Shown in pieces: positions 1 to 6,595 of a stretch of DNA of 7,177 nt (within the stretch, counting starts at the first letter, position 1; each line of letters opens with the position of its first letter). The position numbers and the translations under genes are program-made. The stretch is taken from contig CANFYD010000187.1 in assembly GCA_947450745.1 (NCBI GenBank), forward strand, positions 1-7,177, read 5' to 3'. The notes beneath the pieces are model-generated. The model had not been told where the DNA came from, searched no databases, and worked only from the letters and a program-made list of their open reading frames with translations. Source of the stretch: Burkholderiales bacterium. GTDB lineage: Bacteria; Pseudomonadota; Gammaproteobacteria; Burkholderiales; Burkholderiaceae_C.

Positions 1-693
1 AACTTGCTGATCCTGGTGCTCTACCCGACCGTGATCGCGCCGCTGTTCAACAAATTCGAGCCGCTGCCCGATGCAGGCCTGAAGCAGCGCGTGGAAGGCT
101 TGATGACACGCTGCGGCTTTGCTGCCAAAGGCTTGTTCGTGATGGACGGCAGCCGCCGCTCGGCCCACGGCAATGCCTATTTCACCGGCTTCGGCCCGGC
201 CAAGCGGGTGGTGTTTTTCGACACCTTGCTGACGCGCCTGAACGGGGCGGAAGTCGAAGCGGTGCTGGCCCACGAGCTCGGGCATTTCAAGCACAAACAT
301 GTGCTCAAGCGGATGTTGATGCTGTTTGCCTTCAGCTTGGTCGGCTTTGCGCTGCTGGGTTGGCTGGCGCAGCAGGTCGGCTTCTATTTAGCCTTCAGCG
401 TGCAGCCGAATATGTCGGCCCCGAACGACGCGCTGGCGCTGCTGCTGTTCTTGTTGGTGCTGCCGGCCTTCACCTTCTTTTTGACGCCGCTGGCCAGCCG
501 GCTGTCGCGCCGCGACGAGTTCCAGGCCGATGCCTATGCCTGCGCCCAGGCCAGCGGTGCCGATCTCGCCTCCGCCCTGCTGAAGCTGCACGAAGACAAT
601 GCCGGCACGCTGACGCCGGACCCGGTGTACGCCCGCTTCTACTACTCTCACCCGCCTGCCAGCGAACGCCTGGCCGCACTTCAAATGCGCTGA
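1..693 (+). CDS. M48 family (Ste24/CAAX-protease-like) membrane zinc metallopeptidase, 3' part
   Basis: This is the C-terminal 230 residues of an integral membrane zinc endopeptidase; the open frame runs to the left edge, so the true start is outside the window (the TTG at base 4 is an internal Leu codon). The zinc-binding and catalytic HELGH is at bases 271-285. The downstream third-ligand motif of M48 enzymes, EFQAD, starts at base 517 within RRDEFQADAYA. Between them lie two hydrophobic membrane segments (about bases 310-375 and 430-490). The opening YPTVIAPLFNKFEPL is typical of the loop before the catalytic domain in Ste24-type enzymes. The family cleaves membrane or misfolded proteins; bacterial members lack a proven prenyl substrate, so no substrate is assigned. 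Full-length relatives are roughly 420 residues, so about half is visible. It ends 52 bp before phhB on the same strand and may be cotranscribed with it. Confidence 0.92.
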   Translation, partial: NLLILVLYPTVIAPLFNKFEPLPDAGLKQRVEGLMTRCGFAAKGLFVMDGSRRSAHGNAYFTGFGPAKRVVFFDTLLTRLNGAEVEAVLAHELGHFKHKHVLKRMLMLFAFSLVGFALLGWLAQQVGFYLAFSVQPNMSAPNDALALLLFLLVLPAFTFFLTPLASRLSRRDEFQADAYACAQASGADLASALLKLHEDNAGTLTPDPVYARFYYSHPPASERLAALQMR

Positions 694-745
694 CTCAGGA
701 CACCGAGTCAAAGCAACAACCCAACGTTTCAACACCCGCCCCACC

Positions 746-1084
746 ATGAACTTACTGACTGCCCAATGCACGCCCAAGTTGCCGGCGCTTACTGCTGAAG
801 CCCTGCCCGAGTGGCTGAGCCAAGTCCCCGGCTGGACGCAGGCCATCTCCAGCTACAACGAACCGGCGATTGAATGCCATTTCGCCTTCAAGAACTTCTA
901 CCAGACCATGGCCTTTGTCAACGCGGTGGCCGACATCGCCAATGCGCAAGACCACCACCCTGACCTGCAAGTCAGCTACGGCGGCTGCACGGTGCTCTTC
1001 AACACCCACTCCGCCCACGGCCTGACCGTCAACGACTTCATTTGCGCCGCGCAGGTCTCCGCCCTGCCCGAGAGCAATCAATGA
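746..1084 (+). CDS. phhB: Pterin-4a-carbinolamine dehydratase (4a-hydroxytetrahydrobiopterin dehydratase)
   Basis: This 112-residue protein is the expected size for the PCD/DCoH family. The family dehydrates 4a-hydroxytetrahydrobiopterin during recycling of the pterin cofactor of aromatic amino acid hydroxylases; in some bacteria it has other pterin roles. The active-site signature is intact: DHHP (D69, H70, H71, P72), then Y78, H88 and D97 in the order and spacing expected for the family. A WLSQVPGW stretch (residues 23-30) matches the usual N-terminal helix and beta region. The ATG at 746 is preceded by no good Shine-Dalgarno sequence, but it gives the right family length and nothing better lies nearby. 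The stop codon overlaps the rsgA start as ATGA, so the two are probably translationally coupled. No aromatic amino acid hydroxylase gene is in the window. Confidence 0.94.
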   Translation: MNLLTAQCTPKLPALTAEALPEWLSQVPGWTQAISSYNEPAIECHFAFKNFYQTMAFVNAVADIANAQDHHPDLQVSYGGCTVLFNTHSAHGLTVNDFICAAQVSALPESNQ

Positions 1085-1989
1085 GCCGTTTCGACGACCT
1101 GGCGCTGGGCCTGGTGGTGCGCGGCCACGGCCGCCACTACATCATTGAAGACGCCGACGGCAAGCGCCAGGTTTGCCACCCGCGCGGCAAAAAGAGCGAT
1201 TGCGTGGTAGGCGACATGGTGCGCTGGGCCCCGGCCAGCAGCGACGAGGGCGTGATCGAGCGGGTTGAGCCGCGACGCAATCTGCTGTTCCGCCAGGATG
1301 AGTGGAAGACCAAGAGCTTTGCCGCCAACCTCGATCAACTGCTGATCCTGGTGGCCGTCGAGCCGGTCTTCAGCGAAAGCCAGTTGTGCCGCGCCTTGAT
1401 CGCGGCGGAGTCCGCCGGCATCGCCACCACCATCGCCCTGAACAAGACCGACCTGCCCGGCATCGCCGCCGCACGCGCCCGCCTGGAGCCCTACCAGGCG
1501 ATGGGCTTGTCGATGATGGAGCTGGCGATGACCACCGACCCGGTCGGCTCCAGCGCCAAGTTGAACCCGTGGCTGCAGGGCAAACGCACCCTCGTGCTCG
1601 GCCCCAGCGGCACCGGCAAAAGCACCATGATCAATATGCTGATCCCCGATGCGCGGGCGCAGGTCGGTGACATCTCGGTGGCCCTCAACTCAGGAAGGCA
1701 CACGACCACCACGACAGCCTGGTACTGGGTCGATGCCGACCGCCAGACGGCCTTGATCGACTCCCCCGGTTTCCAGGAATTCGGCCTGCAACAGATCACA
1801 CCGGCGCACTTGCCGCTGCTGATGCCCGACCTGCGCCAGCACGCCGACCACTGCCGTTTCTACAACTGCACCCACCAGCACGAGCCCGGCTGCGGTGTGC
1901 GCGAAGCCGTCGACGCCGGTGCCATCAGCGCCTCCCGCTTTCGCATCTACGGCGAAATCCTGCGCGAGCTGGGCATCAAGCGCTGGTAG
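1081..1989 (+). CDS. rsgA: Ribosome small-subunit-dependent GTPase A (RsgA/YjeQ/YloQ)
   Basis: A 302-residue circularly permuted GTPase that acts in late 30S ribosomal subunit maturation. Domains in order: an N-terminal OB-fold (about residues 5-70, starting LGLVVRGHGRHY), the permuted GTPase with G4 NKTD at 121-124 before the P-loop GPSGTGKST at 174-182, a Thr-rich G2 region GRHTTTT at 205-211, G3 DSPGF at 227-231, and a C-terminal zinc knuckle C258-x4-C263-x-H265-x5-C271. All four zinc ligands are present. I chose the ATG at 1081 rather than the upstream in-frame ATG at 1042, because 1081 forms the ATGA overlap with phhB, gives MSRFDDLALGLVVRG as a normal N-terminus, and avoids a long overlap. 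A weak purine-rich stretch (GAGAG) lies a few bases upstream. The form is short compared with the about 350-residue E. coli protein, lacking its N-terminal extension. Confidence 0.97.
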   Translation: MSRFDDLALGLVVRGHGRHYIIEDADGKRQVCHPRGKKSDCVVGDMVRWAPASSDEGVIERVEPRRNLLFRQDEWKTKSFAANLDQLLILVAVEPVFSESQLCRALIAAESAGIATTIALNKTDLPGIAAARARLEPYQAMGLSMMELAMTTDPVGSSAKLNPWLQGKRTLVLGPSGTGKSTMINMLIPDARAQVGDISVALNSGRHTTTTTAWYWVDADRQTALIDSPGFQEFGLQQITPAHLPLLMPDLRQHADHCRFYNCTHQHEPGCGVREAVDAGAISASRFRIYGEILRELGIKRW

Positions 1990-2006
1990 GTTCCCGGCGT
2001 GAGTTC

Positions 2007-2032
2007 GTAGGGCGGGTCGCGACCCACCCTAC
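2007..2032. repeat. GTAG-headed REP-like palindrome between convergent genes
   Basis: A 26-bp near-perfect palindrome fills the middle of the 54-bp gap between the stop codons of rsgA and the TIGR03032 gene. The left arm is GTAGGGCGGGTCG (2007-2019) and the right arm is its reverse complement (2020-2032) with one mismatch (C/A in the RNA stem). GTAG is at both ends. The core resembles the two palindromes at 3274-3342, so it belongs to the same dispersed family. There is no U-run, so it is not a classical intrinsic terminator, but a stem placed here could stop or stabilise transcripts from both sides. Confidence 0.85.
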
Positions 2033-2043
2033 CGTCCTCTCAC

Positions 2044-3135
2044 TCACTCCTCAATGCTGATGACGCGGCGGATCTCATCGGTCTTGAACCCCAGCGCCAT
2101 CGGGTTGCGCACGCCCGGCAGCGTGATCACGTCGTACAGCTCGTCGACCATGCCCTCGAAGCGCAGCCAGTGCACTGCGTCGCCGCTGCGCAGGTCGATC
2201 ACCTGCACGCCACAGCGCGCTTCGGCTTGGCGCGATTTCAGCGCCTCGTCCAGCGGCAGACCCGAGAAGGTCTTGTTGTGGCGCGGCTTGGAGGTTCCCA
2301 CCAGCGCGAAGTCACCGTGAAAGCTCAAGCCCCGCATATAGCCGGCGCAGAAGGTCAGCGGCACGAATCTGCCGGTGTCCAGCTCGATATGACCGAACTC
2401 CCCGGTGCCCGAATTGCACAACCACAACTTGCCCTGGTGCCAGCGCGGCGAGTGTGGCATCGACAACCCGCGGGCGGCGATCTCCTTGCTCTGCACGTCG
2501 ATCACCACACCGCCACCGGCGCGGTGGTCACGCCAGCCATCCACCACATCGGACTGGCTGACGGCGGTGACATAAGCCGCGCGGCCGTCCTTCATTGCCA
2601 GGCCGTTCAAGTGGCAGCGGTCTTCGGCCGCCAGCTTGCTGATGAACGGCGGGCGCCACAGCGGCTTGAAGCTGTGCGTGTCGCTCAGCGTGGCCAGGCA
2701 ACCGAACAGCGTGTTGACGAAGATCAGCCGGCCGTCGGCATCCACCGCCATGTCGTGAATGTCGCAGTCGCCGGTGGTGTTGCCGAGCTGCGGCACGTAC
2801 AGCCGGTCGTGCCCGTCCTGCTGCTCCCCGCGATTGAACATGTTCTCGAAGCGCCAGACCTGGTGCAAGCTGCTCAGGTAGAAGCCGTTCTCGGTCGGGC
2901 ACAAGCCCATGCAGCGGTTGAAGCTGCGCTCGAACACCGACAACTCGCCGTTCGGTTTCAGCCCCAGCAGGAACAATTTGCCGATTTGGTAAGTGGTCAG
3001 CGCGATCGACAGCTTTTGCTCATCCAGCCAGGCCAGCATCTGGCGCGAGGTGGTGATTTCAAGCCCCGGTGCGGCGGCAGCGTTGGCTGAGGCACCGGCA
3101 TCGAGGGTTGCGGATTCGTTGTTGTTAGCCATCAT
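2044..3135 (-). CDS. TIGR03032/DUF4915-like uncharacterised protein, probable beta-propeller
   Basis: A 363-residue protein that I recognise as the TIGR03032 (DUF4915) type, a family without a known biochemical function. Conserved-looking blocks are GDCDIHDMA (residues 122-130), CHLNGLA (174-180), SMPHSPRW (225-232), YMRGLSF (266-272) and ELYDVITLPGVRNPMALGF (332-350). Repeated short strand pairs such as GRLIFVN, KLWLCNSGTGE and FALVGTSK, spread along the chain, suggest a beta-propeller of the SMP-30/NHL kind; the fold is inference. The first about 25 residues are low-complexity Ala/Asn and not a signal peptide, so a cytoplasmic location is likely. The start is a tandem ATG-ATG (3135 and 3132). 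AGGA at 3139-3142 lies only 3 bases from the first ATG and 6 from the second, so translation from the second (362 residues) is at least as likely. It follows the glycosyltransferase gene by 127 bp on the same strand. Confidence 0.85.
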   Translation of the reverse strand: MMANNNESATLDAGASANAAAAPGLEITTSRQMLAWLDEQKLSIALTTYQIGKLFLLGLKPNGELSVFERSFNRCMGLCPTENGFYLSSLHQVWRFENMFNRGEQQDGHDRLYVPQLGNTTGDCDIHDMAVDADGRLIFVNTLFGCLATLSDTHSFKPLWRPPFISKLAAEDRCHLNGLAMKDGRAAYVTAVSQSDVVDGWRDHRAGGGVVIDVQSKEIAARGLSMPHSPRWHQGKLWLCNSGTGEFGHIELDTGRFVPLTFCAGYMRGLSFHGDFALVGTSKPRHNKTFSGLPLDEALKSRQAEARCGVQVIDLRSGDAVHWLRFEGMVDELYDVITLPGVRNPMALGFKTDEIRRVISIEE

Positions 3136-3262
3136 TTTTCCTGGTGAATTTTGGGGTGGCGGTGCTGTTGCTTGGGTCAGGTTAGCGCGGTTGCGGGCTG
3201 TTCAATTTCAATAGAACTCACGCAATATCGCAGCACGGGCCGCAAAACACGGGCGATTATTG
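3136..3262. other. Intergenic region upstream of the TIGR03032 gene
   Basis: This 127-bp gap separates the glycosyltransferase stop from the TIGR03032 start, both on the minus strand. It carries an AGGA Shine-Dalgarno at 3139-3142, an AT-richer patch near 3200-3215, and a CACGGGC direct repeat (3234-3240 and 3248-3254). I could not place a -35/-10 pair with acceptable hexamers and spacing, nor a stem followed by a T-run. Whether the TIGR03032 gene has its own promoter or is read through from upstream cannot be settled from this sequence. Confidence 0.5.
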
Positions 3263-6200
3263 TCACGGCAGCCCGCGGGTCTCGACCCGCCCTACGGGAT
3301 CAGGGTCGGTGAATGCAGGTGTAGGGCGGGTCGAGACCCGCGCTGTCTCTGCCGCCAGCAAACGCGGCCCGCTGCCGTGGCCATGCTGCCGCCACATGCG
3401 CTGCAGCAAGGCTTCAAAGTCCAGCACATAGCGGTCGATGTCGCACAGCGGCGAGGCCTGCATCTGCGCCCGCAGCGCGGCGCGGCCCTGGCGCAGCGCC
3501 ACCCGCTCGCCCGCCAGCGCCACGGCGGCAGCCACATAGCCCGCCTCGTCAGCGGCCACCCAGCCCGGCTGGCCCAGCGTGTGCATGAAGCTGGCCCCCA
3601 TGCGCGAAACAAAATTGCCGCCCGTCAAGGCCACCACCGGCACGCCCATCCACAGCGCCTGCAGCGTGGTGGTGCCGCCGTTGTAGGGCGCAGGGTCCAG
3701 GCCGATGTCGATCTCGCCGTACTCCTGCATCATCTGGCCCAGCCCGCTCGGGCCGCGCAACTCAAGCCGCTCGGCCGCGATGCCCTGAGCCGCGAATAGG
3801 CCGGCAAAGCGCGCCCGCACCTCGGCGTCTTTCAGCGACGGGGCTTTCAGCAGCAACTGCGAACCTGGCACCGCCTGCAGCACCCGCGCCCACAGCGCCA
3901 CCGTGCGCGGCGTCAGCTTCATCGCGTTGTTGAACGAGCCGAAGCGAAGCGGCGCCTCCACCGCCCGCGCCTGGGGCAGCGGGTAATGGTCCACCGGCGC
4001 CCAGCAAAACACGCTGCCGGGCAACTGCGCAATGCCTTCGCTGAACAGGTGGCCATGCTCGGCCGGGCTGACCACCGCATCGCCGATCAGCCAGTCGATA
4101 GCCGACAGGCCGGTCGAATGCGGGTAGCCTAAAAACGTGGCCTGCACCGGCGCCGCGCGCAGCGCAAACACGCCCAGCCGGTGCGTCGAGGTGTGGCCGC
4201 CCAGGTCGATCAGCACCTGCACGCCATCGGCGACTATTGATCTCTGCAGCGCCGCGTCGTCGAGTGCCGCCGCCTCCACCCAGCGCGCAGCGCAGCCTTG
4301 CGCTTGGCGGGTGTACTCGTCGTGCATCGTGCCGGTGTGATAGATGCAGACCTCGACGCGTGCCGGGTCCAAGCGCAGCAGCACCGGCAGCATGAAGATG
4401 TTGACCGGGTGCTGGCGGTGCAGGTCGCCGGTGACCAGGCCGATGCGCAGCCGCCGCGTTGGCGAGTTGGGCAGGGTCAGGTGGGCAAAGTCGCGGCGCT
4501 GCACCACCGCCGCCTCGATCGGCGCACACAGCCGGCGGTGCAGCGCGGCCACCTCGGCCGGCGGCAGATCCTCTTGGTACAGCGCCGTCATCGCAATGCT
4601 CGACGCCAGCCGCGAGAGCGGGTCGCCGCCGGCCGCGTAAGCCGCTTGCAACGTCGCCAGATGACCCGCCGCGTCGCCCATCCGGCCTTGCAGACCGGCG
4701 CACAGCAGCCTGGCTTCGGCGTTGCCCGGGTCCAGCGCCTGCACGCGTTCCAGCGTGCTGCGGCAGTCGGCCAACGCGTAAACCTCGGACTGGATCTTGG
4801 CCAGCGCCAGCAACGCATCCACGCTGCCGGGCCGGGCGGCCAGCGCCTGGTTCAACAGCGCTATCGCTTCTTGCCAGTAGTTGTGGCGATAGACCCGAGC
4901 GGCCAGCGTGCGCAGAAAATCCGGGTGGCTCGACTGCCCTGCCCGCGCAAAAGCCTTCTCGGCCGCCGGCGCATTGCCGATGCGCAGCAGCGCCTCGCCC
5001 AGAAACATCATCGAGCCGTGGCGCAGCGGGCGGACATCGAGCAGACCCGCCAAGGCCGTCACCGCGCCCTGCGCATCGCCGGCGTTGAGCCGCCACACGC
5101 CCAGCCAATGCAGCGATTCGCCGGGGATCGGCTCCAGCGCACAGGCCTGCTCGATGAGCTCGTCGGCAACCGCGCCGCCGCCCATCTCCCGCAGTCGCGC
5201 CAAATACAGCGCGCTCAGCCAATCGCCGGGTTCTTGCGCCAGCCAGACGGCAAAGCGCTGCGCCAAGTCTTGCGCACCCGGCAGTTCGGCCCGGCCCAGC
5301 AGCGCGTCACCCGCCGCCGCGTCCTGCCAACGATCAACCGCCAGCGCCTGCAACTCAGCCAGCAAGCCCGCGTCCAGCCGCAGCGCTTGGCGGGCGCTGT
5401 AGCTGGCTTGCCAGGGCAGGTCGTGGGCCGCGTAGGCCCGTGCCAGCGCCAGCCAGGGCCCGGCCAGGGTGGGTGAGATGCCAACTTGGCGCCACAGCGA
5501 GCCCACCGAATGCAGTGGCTGCGCTGTTTTCAACAATTCGAGCACCTCGGACTTCGACATCGAAGGCACCGGGTAGCGCTGCTGCAGCGCCGGGAAGTCC
5601 GGTACCGCGCCTTCCACGATCTGCTGCTGCGCCAGCACCTCATCGCCCAGCGAGTAAGTCAGCGCAATGCTTTGCAGATCCAGCGTCTGCCCGCTGGCAT
5701 CGGCCTCGCGCAGTTGTTGCGCCAAGTCCAGCCAATGCCAGGATTGGCGTGCGCCGCGCTGCGGATCACGCAACACCGCTTGGGCACCGACCAACACCTT
5801 GCGAGCCAGCTGATCGGCATCGCGCACCGGAAAATGCGCCAACCTGAACGCCAGATCGACCCGGGGCACCGGCTGCCCGTTCTGGTCATGGAAGGCCTTG
5901 TGCGAACCGACCGACCAGCCGTACTCGGCGCACAGCGCGGCGGGCAGCACCAGCTTGTTGAGCGAGCGGTTCTCCAGGCTGCGGTAGCTTGTCATGCGCC
6001 TGAAGAACGGCTGGCCGGTGTCAGCATCAGCATCAGTGTGCGGCGCTGGCAAATAGGTACGCCAGGTCATCGCACCGGCGCAGCCTGGCGGGATGCCCTC
6101 CAGCGCAGCGTGCAGGGCCGCCCGGTTGGGCACGGCCAGCAACTCGTCGGCGTCCAGCGGCACTACGAAGTCCACCCCAGGGCGCGTGGCAACAGCCCGC

Positions 6201-6427
6201 GCCACCCGGTTCATCATGAAAGCCTGCTGGTAGCTGGGGTCGTCGCAGACATGGATGTGCAGCGCCAACCCTTCGGCCTGCAACTGTTCCAGCACCCAAC
6301 GGGTGCGGTCGACCGACAGGTTGTCCACCACATGCAATTCGTCGATCAACTGCAAGTTGTAACGCGCCCACATCTCGACCACATCGGCCTCGTTGCGGAC
6401 ACAGGCGATACCAATACAAAAGGTCAT
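3263..6427 (-). CDS. Multidomain glycosyltransferase: GT2 domain + TPR-like region + GT41 (SPINDLY/OGT-like) domain
   Basis: A 1054-residue protein without signal peptide or membrane segment, so probably cytoplasmic. Residues 1-130 form a GT2-type domain (CIGIACVRNEADVVEMW, VVDNLSVDRT at 33-42, metal-binding DAD at 92-94), continuing through LAHFPVR near 196-202. Residues about 300-650 are Ala/Leu-rich helical repeats of TPR character (for example 435-465, 515-570). Residues 658-975 are a GT41 domain: H673 in RQHPV lines up with catalytic His498 of human OGT, DLGGHT is at 741-746, LGYPHSTG at 766-773, SFNNAMKLTP at 831-840 with K837 matching OGT Lys842, and DPAPYNGGTTT at 911-921. Both catalytic halves look intact, so two different sugar transfers are possible; acceptors are unknown. 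The start ATG at 6427 has only a weak GAAAG upstream. The last about 26 residues are encoded by an inverted REP-like pair and are unlikely to be ancestral. Confidence 0.93.
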   Translation of the reverse strand: MTFCIGIACVRNEADVVEMWARYNLQLIDELHVVDNLSVDRTRWVLEQLQAEGLALHIHVCDDPSYQQAFMMNRVARAVATRPGVDFVVPLDADELLAVPNRAALHAALEGIPPGCAGAMTWRTYLPAPHTDADADTGQPFFRRMTSYRSLENRSLNKLVLPAALCAEYGWSVGSHKAFHDQNGQPVPRVDLAFRLAHFPVRDADQLARKVLVGAQAVLRDPQRGARQSWHWLDLAQQLREADASGQTLDLQSIALTYSLGDEVLAQQQIVEGAVPDFPALQQRYPVPSMSKSEVLELLKTAQPLHSVGSLWRQVGISPTLAGPWLALARAYAAHDLPWQASYSARQALRLDAGLLAELQALAVDRWQDAAAGDALLGRAELPGAQDLAQRFAVWLAQEPGDWLSALYLARLREMGGGAVADELIEQACALEPIPGESLHWLGVWRLNAGDAQGAVTALAGLLDVRPLRHGSMMFLGEALLRIGNAPAAEKAFARAGQSSHPDFLRTLAARVYRHNYWQEAIALLNQALAARPGSVDALLALAKIQSEVYALADCRSTLERVQALDPGNAEARLLCAGLQGRMGDAAGHLATLQAAYAAGGDPLSRLASSIAMTALYQEDLPPAEVAALHRRLCAPIEAAVVQRRDFAHLTLPNSPTRRLRIGLVTGDLHRQHPVNIFMLPVLLRLDPARVEVCIYHTGTMHDEYTRQAQGCAARWVEAAALDDAALQRSIVADGVQVLIDLGGHTSTHRLGVFALRAAPVQATFLGYPHSTGLSAIDWLIGDAVVSPAEHGHLFSEGIAQLPGSVFCWAPVDHYPLPQARAVEAPLRFGSFNNAMKLTPRTVALWARVLQAVPGSQLLLKAPSLKDAEVRARFAGLFAAQGIAAERLELRGPSGLGQMMQEYGEIDIGLDPAPYNGGTTTLQALWMGVPVVALTGGNFVSRMGASFMHTLGQPGWVAADEAGYVAAAVALAGERVALRQGRAALRAQMQASPLCDIDRYVLDFEALLQRMWRQHGHGSGPRLLAAETARVSTRPTPAFTDPDPVGRVETRGLP
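3274..3295 (-). repeat. REP-like unit, left copy of an inverted pair (GTAG head on minus strand)
   Basis: This 22-bp unit is the exact reverse complement of 3321-3342. Its core GCGGGTC-TC-GACCCGC (3275-3290) can fold into a 7-bp stem, and the GTAG head reads on the minus strand at 3292-3295. It lies inside the glycosyltransferase reading frame and encodes V1045 to G1052 (VGRVETRG), two codons before the stop. A GTAG tetranucleotide beside an imperfect hairpin is the described hallmark of REP elements mobilised by RAYT (Y1 tyrosine) transposases. Confidence 0.85.
3321..3342 (+). repeat. REP-like unit, right copy of an inverted pair (GTAG head on plus strand)
   Basis: This is the partner of the unit at 3274-3295: 22 of 22 bases match in inverted orientation, with a 25-bp spacer and the GTAG heads facing each other. 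The core GCGGGTC-GA-GACCCGC is at 3326-3341. Short outer arms, CGGCAG at 3266-3271 and CTGCCG at 3349-3354, extend the symmetry, giving a two-hairpin (BIME-like) module of about 90 bp. In the glycosyltransferase frame this copy encodes A1029 to T1036 (ARVSTRPT). Confidence 0.85.
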
Positions 6428-6595
6428 ATTGAAACTTTCGAAGGCCGCATGGCCGGGTCAGCGCGCAGTTGATATTTAACTGTAACTGGCGGGGAACCCG
6501 TCGATGTCACCGGCCAAGGGCGGCGGCAAGCTGATGGAGCAGATCGTCGGCAAGGTCGTGACTTCAAGCTCGGTCACCCCATCAGCCCGTCGCCA
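6428..6595. other. Intergenic region between the RTX gene and the glycosyltransferase gene
   Basis: This 168-bp gap separates two minus-strand genes. It holds a small inverted repeat with an AT-rich centre, CAGTT (6466-6470) and AACTG (6478-6482) around GATATTT, which on the minus strand overlaps a CAGTTA tandem. This is the only AT-rich spot in the gap and so the best place for a promoter or operator of the glycosyltransferase gene, but no convincing -35 hexamer pairs with it. The RTX reading frame stays open for 39 codons beyond its TGA, to the TAA at 6476-6478. No intrinsic terminator is evident. Confidence 0.5.

Noticed and set aside
1042..1080. Upstream ATG start for rsgA, adding 13 residues
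   Set aside because: It would overlap phhB by 43 bp and add an Arg-rich tail; the ATGA start at 1081 is the normal arrangement.
1694..1820. Departures from the E. coli RsgA motifs (GTGKST and DSPGF instead of GVGKSS and DTPG-type)
   Set aside because: These variants are what I recall for beta-proteobacterial RsgA proteins and do not indicate loss of function.
2170..3090. 306-codon plus-strand open frame opposite the TIGR03032 gene
   Set aside because: It is a mirror of a well-supported gene in GC-rich DNA. Its product is rich in Arg/Ala/Gln/His/Val without any recognisable domain, and the minus-strand frame has clear family motifs.
3136..3262. Sigma70 or sigma54 promoter for the TIGR03032 gene
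   Set aside because: I tested AT-rich hexamers at 16-18 bp spacing and GG/GC pairs at -24/-12 spacing; none fit well enough to report.
3683..3698. GTAGGGCGCAGGGTCC, which resembles the REP head
   Set aside because: It has no inverted arm and lies in the conserved GT41 motif DPAPYNGG, so the codons explain the sequence.
3762..5222. 486-codon minus-strand open frame in another frame of the glycosyltransferase gene
   Set aside because: Its translation is Gly/Arg/Ala-dominated low-complexity sequence; the overlapping frame carries the GT41 catalytic residues.
4298..6472. Two long plus-strand open frames (4298-5476 and 5486-6472) opposite the glycosyltransferase
   Set aside because: Both lie antisense to a continuous coding frame with intact GT2, TPR-like and GT41 motifs. 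Their products are His/Arg/Gln-rich and lack domains, as expected of antisense shadows at high GC.
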